A stretch of 64,000 bases of DNA. Source: an uncultured Pelagibacteraceae bacterium (GTDB lineage: Bacteria > Pseudomonadota > Alphaproteobacteria > Pelagibacterales > Pelagibacteraceae). Location of the stretch: NCBI GenBank assembly GCA_902587755.1, contig CACIMN010000001.1:186001-250000 (forward strand). Reading direction: 5' to 3'. The position numbers and the translations under genes were made by a program. The notes below the pieces were generated by a model. The model worked only from the letters and a program-made list of their open reading frames with translations. It ran no database searches and was not told where the DNA came from. Positions within the stretch are counted from its first letter, which is position 1. Each line of letters begins with the position of its first letter. Shown one piece after another: positions 30,618-45,458 of this stretch.

Positions 30618-31280
30618 TTATTTAACTTTCCAATCAGTCTGAAAAGTAACATAGTTTACTTGAATACATCGTCTTTCTTTAACGATTTTTTTTTTCTCCA
30701 TACCATGCCATGTGTTTGTTCCACTCGTAAAAAGATAGCCATAATTATGTTTGTAAGGAAGTGTCTTAACTTTTTCTAATTTTTCATTATAAAAATCTGT
30801 TCCTAAGTCCTCAGACTCATTTGTTTTATTAACAAATATCAACCCTGACATAAGTTTTTCTTTTATATCGCAATGAGGTTTAAGCCAAAAACCTTCTCGA
30901 TCACATATAACTTCAACTCTTACATAAGAATTTGATAAATCCTTATCTATCATTTTTGAAATTGTTTCATATGTTTCTTTAGACTGAAGTTCGTTTATAA
31001 ATTTTACTAAATTTGGAAATTTAGATGCGTTTTCTTTATTAATAAAACATCTAAACTTTATTGCTTTTCCACCTGATGCTATACCTTCTCTAAATTCTGC
31101 GGCTCCACCATCTATTGCTCTTGTTCCATCATAATTAAGATTATGTTTACTAACATCAGGAATATCAGCTTTAACTATTTCATCAATTGCTCCTTCTGAC
31201 AGAGGATCACTATACTCCCAGTGATCAAAAGGGAAATTATGTTGTTTTGAATTATTTTTAATTGAATTTAAAAATGACAT
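30618..31280 (-). CDS. 2OG-Fe(II) oxygenase superfamily protein
   Basis: HCD ... WHGM ... ERRCIQVNYV metal/2OG-binding pattern. Confidence 0.65.
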   Translation of the reverse strand: MSFLNSIKNNSKQHNFPFDHWEYSDPLSEGAIDEIVKADIPDVSKHNLNYDGTRAIDGGAAEFREGIASGGKAIKFRCFINKENASKFPNLVKFINELQSKETYETISKMIDKDLSNSYVRVEVICDREGFWLKPHCDIKEKLMSGLIFVNKTNESEDLGTDFYNEKLEKVKTLPYKHNYGYLFTSGTNTWHGMEKKKIVKERRCIQVNYVTFQTDWKVK

Positions 31281-32224
31281 TAACTTTGAATTTTACTTTT
31301 TAATATTTTTGCAACTCTATTAGTTTCATCAAGTTTTTCATAGTTCCAATTTTCTATTTCTTCTCCCAAATTTCTTATAATATTTAATTCTCTGAATAAA
31401 TTTCTAAAATTTTGGAATCTCTTATCATTTCTTTTCGGTAAAATATTTGCTACATAAATGGGTTTACCAGTCAAAGCTGCTTCAGATATCATTGAGCTAG
31501 AGTCACATGTAACCACAATATTTTCAGATAAACCAAGTGCTGATAAATAAGCTTTTTTATCAACACTCATTATAATAGTGTGATTTTCTCCAAAAAATTC
31601 TTTAGCATAGTGGATCGTATTCAATGGTGTTCTCATTGATGGAATTACAACAAGTTGAAAATTATGTTTTTTTAACAATTTATAAAATATTGAAAAGATA
31701 TGTTTCATGTTTTTTGTTGAGTAATCATAATATTTCGTAGGCCCACCCAAAATTAAAGACCAAATTTTTCTATCATCTCTTTTTATAAACGAGTTTAAAT
31801 AATTCTTATTTTCCTCGATTTCATCTTTGGTAAGATAATGTATGGCGCCTTTAGTGGAAATAACATTTGAGCCTTTTATTCCATCGTGTTCAGGAGCTAT
31901 TACAAAATCAAAATGATTTAAATCTACTTTTGGATCTTGTATGTGAATATTAAGTACTTTTTTATTTGAAATACTTTTTAAATGAATTGATGGAATTACA
32001 CTTTTTCTTCCACAAGATATAATTATATCAAAATCTAAATTATTTATTTTTTTATAAACATTTTGTGAAACAGGAGTAAATTTTGGTGGGAGCAAATTCC
32101 AAAAATTATTTAGTTCAACCTTATGGTGTGTGAATTCAATTTCTAGAGCTTTAGCCAATCCCTCAACTTGACTAATCATTCCATGCATGCCTTGAGTTAA
32201 TAAAATACCTTTTAATTTAGTCAT
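31280..32224 (-). CDS. ELM1/GtrOC1-family putative nucleoside-diphosphate-sugar-type protein
   Basis: SCGRKSVIPSIHL, IQDPKVDLNHFDFVIAPEHDGI, LGGPTKYYDY, CDSSSMISEAALTGKP. Confidence 0.8.
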   Translation of the reverse strand: MTKLKGILLTQGMHGMISQVEGLAKALEIEFTHHKVELNNFWNLLPPKFTPVSQNVYKKINNLDFDIIISCGRKSVIPSIHLKSISNKKVLNIHIQDPKVDLNHFDFVIAPEHDGIKGSNVISTKGAIHYLTKDEIEENKNYLNSFIKRDDRKIWSLILGGPTKYYDYSTKNMKHIFSIFYKLLKKHNFQLVVIPSMRTPLNTIHYAKEFFGENHTIIMSVDKKAYLSALGLSENIVVTCDSSSMISEAALTGKPIYVANILPKRNDKRFQNFRNLFRELNIIRNLGEEIENWNYEKLDETNRVAKILKSKIQS

Positions 32225-32245
32225 TAATCACTATATAGCTTTCAT

Positions 32246-33193
32246 ATGAGTCAAAATCCAACTAAACACACAAAAGTGTTAATAATTGGATCCGGTCCTG
32301 CCGGATACACAGCTGCAGTTTATGCTGCTAGAGCTATGCTCAATCCAATTCTAGTTCATGGATCTGAGCCGGGTGGTCAATTAACAACGACAACAGATGT
32401 TGAAAACTTTCCAGGATTTGCAGAAGTTATACAGGGTCCTTGGTTAATGGATCAAATGAAAGAACAAGCAAAAGCTGTTGGTACAGAAATGATAGAGGAT
32501 CACATTAGTAATGTTAATTTAAAAACTTCTCCGTTTGAGGCAACTGGAGATAGTGGTCAAAAATATACTGCTGACAGTATAATAATTTCTACAGGTGCTC
32601 AGGCAAGATGGTTAAATTTAGATTCAGAACAAGAGTTCAGAGGATTTGGCGTCTCTGCTTGTGCAACATGTGATGGTTTCTTTTTTAAAAATAAAGAAGT
32701 TGCAGTAGTAGGAGGTGGAAATGCAGCTGTTGAAGAGGCAATGTTTCTTACGAAGTTTGCATCTAAAGTAAAATTAATTCATAGACGAGATAGTTTAAGG
32801 GCTGAAAAAATGCTTCAAAAAAAATTAATGGAAAATAAAAAAATTGAAATTGTTTGGGACTCTGTAGTTGAAGATGTATTGGGTGATAAAGATCCTAAAA
32901 ATGTTAAAGGAATTAAAATAAAAAATGTCAAAACAAATGAAACCAAAGAATTAAAGCTTGATGGTGTATTTATTGCTATTGGTCACGATCCAGCAACCCA
33001 GCTGTTTAAAGATCAGCTGGAAATGGATAAAGAAGGATACTTAATCACGAAGGCAGACTCTACTGAAACTAATGTACCTGGAGTTTTTGCAGCTGGAGAT
33101 GTAAAGGACAAAATTTTTAGACAAGCAGTCACAGCTGCTGGTATGGGGTGCATGGCAGCTCTTGAAGCAGAAAAACATCTCTCTCACAATTAA
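32246..33193 (+). CDS. trxB: Thioredoxin reductase
   Basis: GSGPAGYTAAVYAARA, SACATCDGFFF redox centre, FAAGDVKDKIFRQAVTAAGMGCMAA. Confidence 0.97.
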   Translation: MSQNPTKHTKVLIIGSGPAGYTAAVYAARAMLNPILVHGSEPGGQLTTTTDVENFPGFAEVIQGPWLMDQMKEQAKAVGTEMIEDHISNVNLKTSPFEATGDSGQKYTADSIIISTGAQARWLNLDSEQEFRGFGVSACATCDGFFFKNKEVAVVGGGNAAVEEAMFLTKFASKVKLIHRRDSLRAEKMLQKKLMENKKIEIVWDSVVEDVLGDKDPKNVKGIKIKNVKTNETKELKLDGVFIAIGHDPATQLFKDQLEMDKEGYLITKADSTETNVPGVFAAGDVKDKIFRQAVTAAGMGCMAALEAEKHLSHN

Positions 33194-34216
33194 ATGTCAG
33201 AAAAAGTATTGCTAACTGGAATTAGCGGTTGGATAGCAAAACATACAGCAATAGAATTATTAAATTCTGGTTACGAGGTCCTAGGGACAGTAAGAAATGA
33301 AAGTTTAATTGAGCAAACTAAAGATACTATTAGTAAATACGCTCCTATAGATAAATTATCTTTTATTAAATTAGATCTTGTTAAAAATGATGGATGGAAT
33401 GATGCAGCTAAAGGATGTAAATATATATTTCATATTGCATCTCCTTTTCCAATAAAAGTTTCAAATAATAGAGAAAGCTTATTACCTCCTGCAGTAGATG
33501 GTACTTTAAGGGTATTAAATGCAGGGATAAATGCTGGAGTAGATCAAATTGTTAAAACTTCTTCTATTGTTGCTATGTTTAGAAAACCTAACAGAACTAA
33601 TCCTTATACATTTGGAGAACAAGACTGGACTGATGAAAATTGGGTAAAGGGGGTAAATGATTATTTTTTATCAAAAACTAAAGCTGAGAGAGTTGCTTGG
33701 GAATTGATGGAAAGCAAAGGATTAAAAAATAAATTAACAACAATTTGTCCTGGTGGAGTCTTTGGTGATGCTCTAGATAAAAAAGGAGGTACTTCAATTG
33801 AATATGTTAGACAATTCATGGCTGGTAAATTTCCTGGAGCACCTAAATTTGCTGTTCTAATTTCTGATGTAAAAGATATTGCAAAAGCACATGTTGCTTG
33901 TATAGGAAATAATAAAGTTGGAGGTAGAAGATTAATTGTTGGAAAAGAAGTAAAAAAATTAGTCGAATTATCCCAATTGATTGCTGAAGCAATGCCTGCT
34001 TATGCAAAAAAGCTTCCAAAAAAAGAGCTTCCAAATTTCATGGTTAAGTTGATAAGCTATTTAGACTCAAGTGCTAAAATGATGATACCTGATCTTGGAA
34101 TTTTAATGCAAACCGACCCCTCTTATGCTGAAGAGTTATTAGGTTTTAAATTTAAAGCTGCAAAAGATTGTATGGCAGAGAATGCAAAATCTGTTGTGAG
34201 ACTAGGTTTAGTTTAA
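33194..34216 (+). CDS. Extended SDR / NAD-dependent epimerase, dihydroflavonol-reductase-like
   Basis: LLTGISGWIAKHTAIELLNSG Rossmann motif, FHIASPFP, YFLSKTKAE. Confidence 0.8.
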   Translation: MSEKVLLTGISGWIAKHTAIELLNSGYEVLGTVRNESLIEQTKDTISKYAPIDKLSFIKLDLVKNDGWNDAAKGCKYIFHIASPFPIKVSNNRESLLPPAVDGTLRVLNAGINAGVDQIVKTSSIVAMFRKPNRTNPYTFGEQDWTDENWVKGVNDYFLSKTKAERVAWELMESKGLKNKLTTICPGGVFGDALDKKGGTSIEYVRQFMAGKFPGAPKFAVLISDVKDIAKAHVACIGNNKVGGRRLIVGKEVKKLVELSQLIAEAMPAYAKKLPKKELPNFMVKLISYLDSSAKMMIPDLGILMQTDPSYAEELLGFKFKAAKDCMAENAKSVVRLGLV

Positions 34217-34863
34217 TTATAAATTTAAAATTTCATCAGATTCAAACGTAATTTTTTGCAAATTTTCTTTAGCAATTTTGATCATTGCTTTTGCAACTAT
34301 TTCTGAACTGATTGGTCTCATTTTTTTAAATGGCCCAAATAACAAAGGCGACAATGCGCTAAAAGCAAAAATACCTATTTTTTCACCTACTCTGTTCTCT
34401 TTCCTTTTCCCCTTTAAAAAAGAAGGTCTTAATATTCCTAATTTAGAGAAGTTTAATCTTTTTAATTCTTCTTCAACTAAACCTTTAAATTTCACATAAT
34501 TCCCGGAACTATTTGGATTAGCATATATTGAAGAAATGAAAATAAATGACTTAACTGAATTAGCTTTTGCAATTTGTGCAATTTCCTTTGGAATATCTAA
34601 CTCTACTTTTTGGTAATCATTTTTATCAGGAGAATTTTGCTTTGTGGTACCAATACAAAAAAAACAATCATCCCCTGTAATTTCAGTTTTATGATCTCCT
34701 AAATTATTAAAATCAATATTTATAACCTCAGCTTTTTCATTATTAATTGAAGTTTGAGAGCGAACGAAAATCTTAATTTTATTGTAATAATTATCTTGGA
34801 TTAATTGATTAACTAAATGGCCACCAATTAATCCAGTGTAACCAAATACTATGGCTGTTTTCA

Positions 34864-34864
<1 letters not shown>
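34217..34864 (-). CDS. NAD(P)H-binding oxidoreductase (HTATIP2-like)
   Basis: AIVFGYTGLIGGHLVNQLI, IFISSIYANPNSSGNYVKFKGLVEEEL. Confidence 0.7.
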
Positions 34865-38255
<3,391 letters not shown>

Positions 38256-38274
<19 letters not shown>

Positions 38275-39008
38275 TAATTACTGGTGGAGCTACTCGAATT
38301 GGGGCAGCAATTGCAAGAAAATTATCTGGTTCAAACAAAGAAATCTTGATCCATTATAATAAGTCAAAATTAAAAGCTGAAAAGTTAAAAAAAGAATTGT
38401 CTTATAAAGGTACAAAAGTTTACTTAGTCAAAGGTGACTTAAGTAAAGGAAACGATGTAAATAAAATCTTAAAATTTGCAAAATCTAAACTTAAATATTT
38501 TGATTGTTTGATAAATAACGCTTCCTTATTTGAAAATGATAAATTAGAAAATTTTACAACAGATAGTTGGGGACAACATCTAAGAACTAATTTAAGAACA
38601 CCAGCATTATTGTCTAAAGAATTTGCAAAAAATGTTAGAAAAGGAAATAACAATATTATTAATATTATTGATCAAAGAGTTTTTAAATTAACTCCATATT
38701 TTTTTTCTTACACAATAAGTAAAACAGGCTTGTATACTTTAACTAAAACTAGTGCTATGAGCTTAGCTCCAAGTGTAAGAGTAAACGCTATTGCACCTGG
38801 ACCCACTATAAAAAATCAAAGACAATCTGAAAAACATTTCAAAAAGCAATATTTAGCAACACCTTTAAAAAGACAAGTTGATGTAGAACAAATCTGTAAT
38901 GCTGTTGACTTTTTTGTTAAAAATATATCTATTACTGGTCAAGTTTTAGCTATTGATAGTGGGCAAAATCTTAACTGGCAAACACCAGATGTTATGGGCA
39001 AAGAATGA
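38256..39008 (+). CDS. Short-chain dehydrogenase, FolM/pteridine reductase-like
   Basis: [26 protein letters not shown] catalytic YxxxK; abuts folB. Confidence 0.75.
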
Positions 39009-39430
39009 AAAAAAATAATTTGAAAATTGTTAAAATTGATAAAAATAAAATATTGTTTAACTATGAGAAAAAAATTCTTATAAATGAATTAATTTTAGAT
39101 TTAAAGCTTGGATATTACGATACGGAAAAAGAAAAATCTCAAAAAGTAAAATTTAGTTTAGAGATTGATTATGAAAATAAAAAACCATCTAGCGATAAAG
39201 ATATAAAATCTATTGTAAATTATGGAACAATTGTAAAATTGATAACTAAACTAGTAAAAAAGAAACATTATAACTTTTTAGAGACTTTGGCTGAGGCCGT
39301 TTTTGATGAACTCTTTAAGGACAAAAGAATTGCAAAAATAATGTTAAAAATTGAAAAATTAGAAATCTTAAAACAGTGTTCATCTGTTGGTATTCAAATT
39401 ACCAAAAAGAGAAGCCATGATAAGCTCTGA
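39005..39430 (+). CDS. folB: Dihydroneopterin aldolase family
   Basis: [42 protein letters not shown]. Confidence 0.82.
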   Translation: MKKNNLKIVKIDKNKILFNYEKKILINELILDLKLGYYDTEKEKSQKVKFSLEIDYENKKPSSDKDIKSIVNYGTIVKLITKLVKKKHYNFLETLAEAVFDELFKDKRIAKIMLKIEKLEILKQCSSVGIQITKKRSHDKL

Positions 39431-41252
39431 AATAGGAAAACAAGTAATTAAAAGAGAGCTACCCCTAGTACCAAAACTTCCAGGTGTATATAAGATGCTT
39501 AATATGAAGAATGAAATTCTTTATGTTGGTAAAGCTAAAAACTTACCAAATAGATTAAAGAGTTATATTGCAGAAAAAAATCATATAATAAGAACTGAAC
39601 GAATGTTGTCTCAAACAAGAAAATTAGAGATAACAACAACATCTAATGAGAGTGAAGCATTACTTTTAGAAGCAAATTTAATTAAAAAGCATAAACCAAA
39701 ATTTAATATCCTTTTAAGAGATGATAAGTCATTTCCATTTATATTTATTGGTAATAAAGACAAGTGGCCTCAAATAAAAAGACATAGAGGAAAGAAAACA
39801 AAAGAAGGTTTTTACTTTGGACCTTTTGCCTCTGCTGGTTCAGCCAATTGGACAATTAAAATGATACAAAAGATTTTTCACTTAAGAGTTTGTGATGACA
39901 CTGTTTTTAAGAACAGGGAAAGACCGTGTATTTTATATCAAATAAAAAGATGTTCTGGACCTTGTGTGGGTTATGTAAAAAAAGAGGATTATAACCAAAC
40001 AGTTAAAAATGCTATTGAATTTGTTTCAGGCAAGTCAAGGAAGATTCAAAAAAATCTTTCTAACCAAATGGAAAAGGCAAGTGAAGAGCTTGATTTTGAA
40101 AAGGCTGTTATTTTAAGAGATAGAATTAAAGCTTTAAATATAATTCAGTCCTCTCAGAGAATTAATGAAGCAAACTTAGTAGAAGCTGATGTGATTGCTG
40201 GATATAAAGAGTCTGGAAAAACTTGTATTCAAGTATTTTTTTATAGATCAAAACAAAATTGGGGCAATCAAGCTTTTTTTCCAAAACATGATCCTGATGA
40301 AAAATTCAATGAAATACTAAATTCATTCGTTTCTCAATTTTATGAAAACAAAAGTGTTCCATCATCAGTTATTCTATCAGAAGAAATAAAGGAAAAAGCG
40401 CTAATTGAAAAAACACTGACTCAAAAAGAAGGTAAACAGATAAATATTACAGTTGCAAAAAAGGGATCAAAACTCAAGGTTATTAATCAAGCAATTAAAA
40501 ATGCAAAAGACAGTCTAAATAGAAAACTTTATGAAAGTCAGAATAACAAAGAATTATTTGATGCAGTGGCTCAAAAATTTAATTTAGAAACAAATATAAA
40601 TTTAATTGAAGTTTATGATAACAGCCATATTCAAGGCACAAATAGTGTTGGTGCTTTAATTGCATACGGTGATGAAGGATTTATTAAAAAAAGATATAGA
40701 AAATTTAATATTAAACATAAGAAAAATGAACAAGATGATTATGGAATGATGAAAGAAGTATTAAATAGAAGGTTCAAAAGAGCAGTTCAGGAAAAGGATA
40801 ATTATCTTACTTTTCCTGATTTAGTGCTAGTTGATGGGGGTAAAGGTCAATACTCAGTTGCTAGAGAAAGTCTTAACGAACTAGGTCTTCACGATATTCC
40901 CATTATTGCTATAGCAAAAGGTAAGTTTAGAAACAGTGGAAATGAAACCTTTTTTCATAATGGTAAAGAATATAAATTTTCAAGAAATGACCCTACCCTT
41001 TTTTTCCTCCAAAGGATTAGGGATGAGTCACATAGATTTGCTATAAGTGCTCATAGGGCGAAAAGGAAAAAAGGAATAAGCAAGTCTTTGTTAGACCAAA
41101 TAGATGGTATCGGAGCCATAAGAAAAAGGGCTTTATTGAACCATTTTGGATCTGCAAGATCTGTTGAGTCTGCTAGTTTAGATGAGATAAAATCTGTGGA
41201 TGGTGTTGAAGAAAAAGTGGCAAAAAAAATATATAACTTTTTTCACGAATAG
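39417..41252 (+). CDS. uvrC: Excinuclease ABC subunit C
   Basis: [34 protein letters not shown] domain, UVR motif, HhH C-terminus; ATG 39417 preferred. Confidence 0.97.
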   Translation: MISSEIGKQVIKRELPLVPKLPGVYKMLNMKNEILYVGKAKNLPNRLKSYIAEKNHIIRTERMLSQTRKLEITTTSNESEALLLEANLIKKHKPKFNILLRDDKSFPFIFIGNKDKWPQIKRHRGKKTKEGFYFGPFASAGSANWTIKMIQKIFHLRVCDDTVFKNRERPCILYQIKRCSGPCVGYVKKEDYNQTVKNAIEFVSGKSRKIQKNLSNQMEKASEELDFEKAVILRDRIKALNIIQSSQRINEANLVEADVIAGYKESGKTCIQVFFYRSKQNWGNQAFFPKHDPDEKFNEILNSFVSQFYENKSVPSSVILSEEIKEKALIEKTLTQKEGKQINITVAKKGSKLKVINQAIKNAKDSLNRKLYESQNNKELFDAVAQKFNLETNINLIEVYDNSHIQGTNSVGALIAYGDEGFIKKRYRKFNIKHKKNEQDDYGMMKEVLNRRFKRAVQEKDNYLTFPDLVLVDGGKGQYSVARESLNELGLHDIPIIAIAKGKFRNSGNETFFHNGKEYKFSRNDPTLFFLQRIRDESHRFAISAHRAKRKKGISKSLLDQIDGIGAIRKRALLNHFGSARSVESASLDEIKSVDGVEEKVAKKIYNFFHE

Positions 41253-41254
41253 TT

Positions 41255-41839
41255 ATGCTTAAAAAAATTCCAAACATATTGACTATTGGACGAATAATAA
41301 TTGTTCCTTTTTTTGTCTTAGCTTTTTATCTTCCAGGTTTTTATGGTGACTTAACTGCTTTAATATTATTTATAGTCGCATCTTTTACTGACTTTCTAGA
41401 TGGAATGTTGGCTAGAATGTTTGGAGTAGAGTCTAAGTTGGGAGAGTTATTAGATCCTATTGCTGACAAAATTATTGTTGCAACAGCATTAATATTATTA
41501 GTTATGGATGGAACTATTAGAAATTACGAAGTGATCGCAGCTATTATAATACTTACAAGGGAAATTTTAATTTCAGGTTTGAGGGAATTTTTAGCAAAGG
41601 GAAAGATAAAGCTTCCTGTCTCAAATCTTGCTAAACTTAAAACGGTATTACAAATGGTAGCTATAGCTCTTTTATTATCTGGAGAAACAGGAAATAAAAT
41701 AATTAACTTCCAAGATTATAATGCTCAAACAATTGGTATAATTTTTTTATGGTTATCAGCTGCTTTAACACTTTTTACTGCATATGATTATATGCGAAAA
41801 GGTATTGATCACGCAATGTCTGAGGATAGTAAAGACTAA
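41255..41839 (+). CDS. pgsA: CDP-diacylglycerol--glycerol-3-phosphate 3-phosphatidyltransferase
   Basis: DFLDGMLARMFGVESKLGELLDPIADK CDP-alcohol phosphotransferase motif. Confidence 0.94.
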   Translation: MLKKIPNILTIGRIIIVPFFVLAFYLPGFYGDLTALILFIVASFTDFLDGMLARMFGVESKLGELLDPIADKIIVATALILLVMDGTIRNYEVIAAIIILTREILISGLREFLAKGKIKLPVSNLAKLKTVLQMVAIALLLSGETGNKIINFQDYNAQTIGIIFLWLSAALTLFTAYDYMRKGIDHAMSEDSKD

Positions 41840-42717
41840 GCTGCTTTTTTCTTCCTAACTAATTTTTGATAACTTTCATTTAAATCAATAATAGTATCAC
41901 AAACTTTAAATTGATTTTCTGCAATACATGATACAGGAGTTACCTCTGCTGCAGTTCCTGTTAAAAAACAACCAACAAAATTTGGGAGTTCAGTTGGACT
42001 AATTTTTCTTTCATGGACTTTAATATTTTTAGATTTTGCTATTCCAATAACTGTTCTTCTTGTGATACCATCCAAAAATGAGTCTGGAATTGGGGTATGA
42101 ATTTCTCCATTTTTATCTTTAAAAAAAATATTTGCTCCAGTTGCCTCAGCAATATTTCCCTCGTGATCTAACATTAAAGAATCTGTATAACCTTGTTTTT
42201 CAGCTTCATGTTTAGAAAGAGTGCAAATCATATAAAGACCAGATGCCTTTGTATCCCATGGTATTGTATTTGGTGCTGGTCTTCTCCAATTTGAAATATT
42301 TAATCTTATTCCCTCAACCTTTAGTTTAGGATCAAAATATGACCCCCATTCCCAGGTTGCTATTGCAACATGAATTTTTGTATGTTGTGCAGAAATAGCC
42401 ATCATCTCACTACCTCTCCAGGCCACGGGTCTAACATAACCATTTTCTACTTTTTGTGTTGTAACAATTTTGTTTGATGCAATATTTATTTCTTCCTCAG
42501 TATATGGAATTTCAAAACCCATTCTTTTTGCAGAATAAAAAAATCTTGATGTATGCTCTTCTAATTTAAAAATTGAACCATCATAAACTCTTTCACCTTC
42601 AAATACACAACTAGCATAGTGCATACCATGGCTTAATACATGCAATTTAACATCTTCCCAATCAACTAATTCGTTATTGTACCATATTTTTCCAGATCTC
42701 TTATCGTAAGGTATCAT
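41836..42717 (-). CDS. ilvE: Branched-chain amino acid aminotransferase
   Basis: WEDVKLHVLSHGMHYASCVFEGERVY, EATGANIFFKDKNGEIHTP, FLDGITRRTV. Confidence 0.94.
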   Translation of the reverse strand: MIPYDKRSGKIWYNNELVDWEDVKLHVLSHGMHYASCVFEGERVYDGSIFKLEEHTSRFFYSAKRMGFEIPYTEEEINIASNKIVTTQKVENGYVRPVAWRGSEMMAISAQHTKIHVAIATWEWGSYFDPKLKVEGIRLNISNWRRPAPNTIPWDTKASGLYMICTLSKHEAEKQGYTDSLMLDHEGNIAEATGANIFFKDKNGEIHTPIPDSFLDGITRRTVIGIAKSKNIKVHERKISPTELPNFVGCFLTGTAAEVTPVSCIAENQFKVCDTIIDLNESYQKLVRKKKAA

Positions 42718-42789
42718 GTATGAAAATTTTTTTATTTATAACTGAAAAATATCTTTGTATCTTTAATATGTCAATATAACTTACCTATA

Positions 42790-43227
42790 ATGAAAGAACT
42801 TTTATATTTAAAGGATGAACAACTTAAAGATCTAATTGAAAAACTATTTGTAAGCTATAGGGAAACATTTTCTGACTCAAAAAAAATATTAGACAGATAT
42901 TCAATTGGATTAGCACATCACAAAGTAATTCATTTGCTGTCAATGTATGAAGGAATTTCAATTTCTGAATTATTAAAAAGGCTCAAAGTAACAAAACAAA
43001 GCTTAAATCGAGTTCTTAAAGACTTAATTAAACTTGAAATTATTCTTTATAAAAAAGACGATCAGGATACCAGAGTAAAGCATGTTTATCTAAATGATAA
43101 AGGCAAAAAAATTTTTAATGAAATTTTTAATATACAAAAAAAGAGAATTTATAATGCTTTGCTAAATTCAAGTTCTGAAGAAGTTATAAATTTTGATAAC
43201 GTAATTAGTAAAATTATTAATGGATAA
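42790..43227 (+). CDS. MarR-family transcriptional regulator (PetP-like position)
   Basis: ISELLKRLKVTKQSLNRVLKDLIKLEII winged helix, KKDDQDTRVKHVYL wing. Confidence 0.82.
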   Translation: MKELLYLKDEQLKDLIEKLFVSYRETFSDSKKILDRYSIGLAHHKVIHLLSMYEGISISELLKRLKVTKQSLNRVLKDLIKLEIILYKKDDQDTRVKHVYLNDKGKKIFNEIFNIQKKRIYNALLNSSSEEVINFDNVISKIING

Positions 43228-43897
43228 GTTTATTGCACATATTCTGGTTATTGACGATGATGAAGGAATAAGATCACTGGTTAAAAAATATTTAAATGAG
43301 AATAATTTTTTGGTCACTACTGCTGATAACGCAGAAAATGCTTTAGAAAAAATAAAAATAATAAAATTCGATTTAATAATCTTGGATATTATGATGCCGG
43401 GAAAAAGCGGTCTCGAATTTTTAAAAGAACACAAAAAAAAATTAGAAACACCAGTTATACTTCTGACAGCTAAGGGTGAAGCAAATGAAAGAGTTGAAGG
43501 TTTAGAGATTGGAGCAGATGATTATTTGCCGAAACCATTTGAACCAAAGGAATTAATTTTAAGAATAAATAATATATTAAATAAAACTATTAAAACTGAT
43601 CAGAAAAGAGTTATTGAATTTGAAAATGTTAAAATTGATTTAAATAAACTTTTAATCGTCAAAACTAATAAAGAATATAAAATTAATATAACGGAAAAAA
43701 AAATTTTAGAAAAAATGATTAATAATCCTGGTAAAACTTTTTCAAGAGAAATTATTGGCAAATTAATAAATTTAGACAAAGAAAGATCAATTGATGTAAT
43801 TATTACACGTTTGAGAAAGAAAATTGAAATAGATCCAAAAAATCCAAAATTTTTACAAACCATAAGAGGAGCTGGATATGTTCTCTGGATTGAGTGA
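43220..43897 (+). CDS. OmpR-family two-component response regulator
   Basis: HILVIDDDEGIRSLV, LDIMMPGKSGLEFL receiver, trans_reg_C domain. Confidence 0.94.
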   Translation: MDKFIAHILVIDDDEGIRSLVKKYLNENNFLVTTADNAENALEKIKIIKFDLIILDIMMPGKSGLEFLKEHKKKLETPVILLTAKGEANERVEGLEIGADDYLPKPFEPKELILRINNILNKTIKTDQKRVIEFENVKIDLNKLLIVKTNKEYKINITEKKILEKMINNPGKTFSREIIGKLINLDKERSIDVIITRLRKKIEIDPKNPKFLQTIRGAGYVLWIE

Positions 43898-45197
43898 TTA
43901 TTTAAAAAAAATATTACCAAAAAGATTATTTTATAGAGCACTTTTAATAGTTGCAATTCCAGTATTAGTTTTACAATTAGTTATAACAGTTGTTTTTTTC
44001 GATAGTCTTTGGATTAAAACAAATAAAGGCATGACAAGAACTTTGATAAATGAAATCAGTACATTTGTTGAAGCTTATGAAGCTGAGCAAGCAGATAAAC
44101 AAGAATTGCTGGATCTTTTCTCTATATTTTTAGATTTAAATATTGAATTCACTGATAACGAAAAGTTGAATAATACAGATACCGAACGTTGGTTTAGTCC
44201 CATAGATAGAACTTTAAGAAGAGAGCTTAAATCTAAATTTGGATTAAATAAATATTGGTTTGATACAACGAGTTATAAAGAATTGATTGATTTAAGAATT
44301 AAATATGAGGAAGGTTATTTTAAATTTTTAGTACCTAAAGATAGAGTAACAAGTTCTTCTGCAAGAATATTTGCACTTTGGATTACTGTGCCTGCATTTA
44401 TAATGGTGATTATTTCTCTAATATTTTTAAAAAATCAAACAAGACCAATCACTAACTTGGCTCGCGCAGCCGAAAGATTCGGTAGAGGAGAAAAAGTTGA
44501 GGAGTTTAAACCATCAGGTGCATCAGAAATAAGACAGGCAGGGCACGAATTTGATAAAATGAGAAAAAGGATTGAGAGACATATTAATCAAAGAACAGAA
44601 ATGTTATCTGGAATAAGTCATGATTTAAGAACACCATTAACGAGAATGAAATTACAACTAGCTTTCATAAAAGATGAAGAAACAGTTAAAAAATTAACTG
44701 AAGATATCAATGAAATGGAAAAAATGTTAAATGAATATTTACAATTTACCAGTTCATCTTATGTTGAAAAAGATGAAATGTTTAATTTATCTGAATTAAT
44801 TTCAAATATTATTGAAAAATATAATAATAAAAATATTTCAAAAAATTTAATTCCAAGAATTTACTTTAATGGTAGAAAAAATTTAATAAACAGATGTATA
44901 AATAATTTAGTTGATAATGCTCTAAAGTATGCAAATAAAGTTGAAATTAGCCTAAATAAAAAAAATTCAAGTTTGTTTGTTTCTATTGATGATGATGGTC
45001 CAGGAATATCCAAACATGAATATGAAAACGTTTTTAAACCTTTCTATAAAATAGATAAAGGTCGAGCAGATTCTAAATCAAGTGTTGGTCTAGGTTTATC
45101 TATATCATCTGACATTGTTAAGTCTCATGGAGGAAATATTGTACTAGAAAAGTCAAAAATGGATGGTTTAAGAGTTAAGATTTTTTTACCCGTTTAA
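43878..45197 (+). CDS. EnvZ-type sensor histidine kinase
   Basis: TM-HAMP, GISHDLRTPLTRMKLQ H-box, NLVDNALKYA, DDGPGI, GLGLSI. Confidence 0.94.
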   Translation: MFSGLSDYLKKILPKRLFYRALLIVAIPVLVLQLVITVVFFDSLWIKTNKGMTRTLINEISTFVEAYEAEQADKQELLDLFSIFLDLNIEFTDNEKLNNTDTERWFSPIDRTLRRELKSKFGLNKYWFDTTSYKELIDLRIKYEEGYFKFLVPKDRVTSSSARIFALWITVPAFIMVIISLIFLKNQTRPITNLARAAERFGRGEKVEEFKPSGASEIRQAGHEFDKMRKRIERHINQRTEMLSGISHDLRTPLTRMKLQLAFIKDEETVKKLTEDINEMEKMLNEYLQFTSSSYVEKDEMFNLSELISNIIEKYNNKNISKNLIPRIYFNGRKNLINRCINNLVDNALKYANKVEISLNKKNSSLFVSIDDDGPGISKHEYENVFKPFYKIDKGRADSKSSVGLGLSISSDIVKSHGGNIVLEKSKMDGLRVKIFLPV

Positions 45198-45441
45198 CTT
45201 TTTTATTTTTTTCTTTTTCTAATTTATTTATCTTATTTTCAAGATTTTCAACACGTTTAGATAGTACCTCAAACTCATCTTTACTAGTAAGTTTCATTTT
45301 AAAAACAAACTCATCCCTTTTAGATTTTAAAATATTAAGTAGTTCTGTAGTTAAATCTTTTGAAGATACTAACCCCTGCTCTATTAATTTTGCAAACTTA
45401 TCAATTATAAATTTAGAATTCTTCATAATTAAGATATACAT
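45175..45441 (-). CDS. BMFP/UbiK-like accessory protein
   Basis: 88-aa coiled-coil, EFEVLSKRVENLENKINKLE pattern typical of YqiC/UbiK. Confidence 0.65.
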   Translation of the reverse strand: MYILIMKNSKFIIDKFAKLIEQGLVSSKDLTTELLNILKSKRDEFVFKMKLTSKDEFEVLSKRVENLENKINKLEKEKNKKVKRVKKS

Positions 45442-45458
45442 TATAATTATTATTAAAT

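Noticed and set aside
43600-43956. Minus-strand 118-aa ORF
   Set aside because: Antisense to the response regulator and kinase genes; Leu/Ile/Phe-rich shadow ORF from AT-rich coding DNA.
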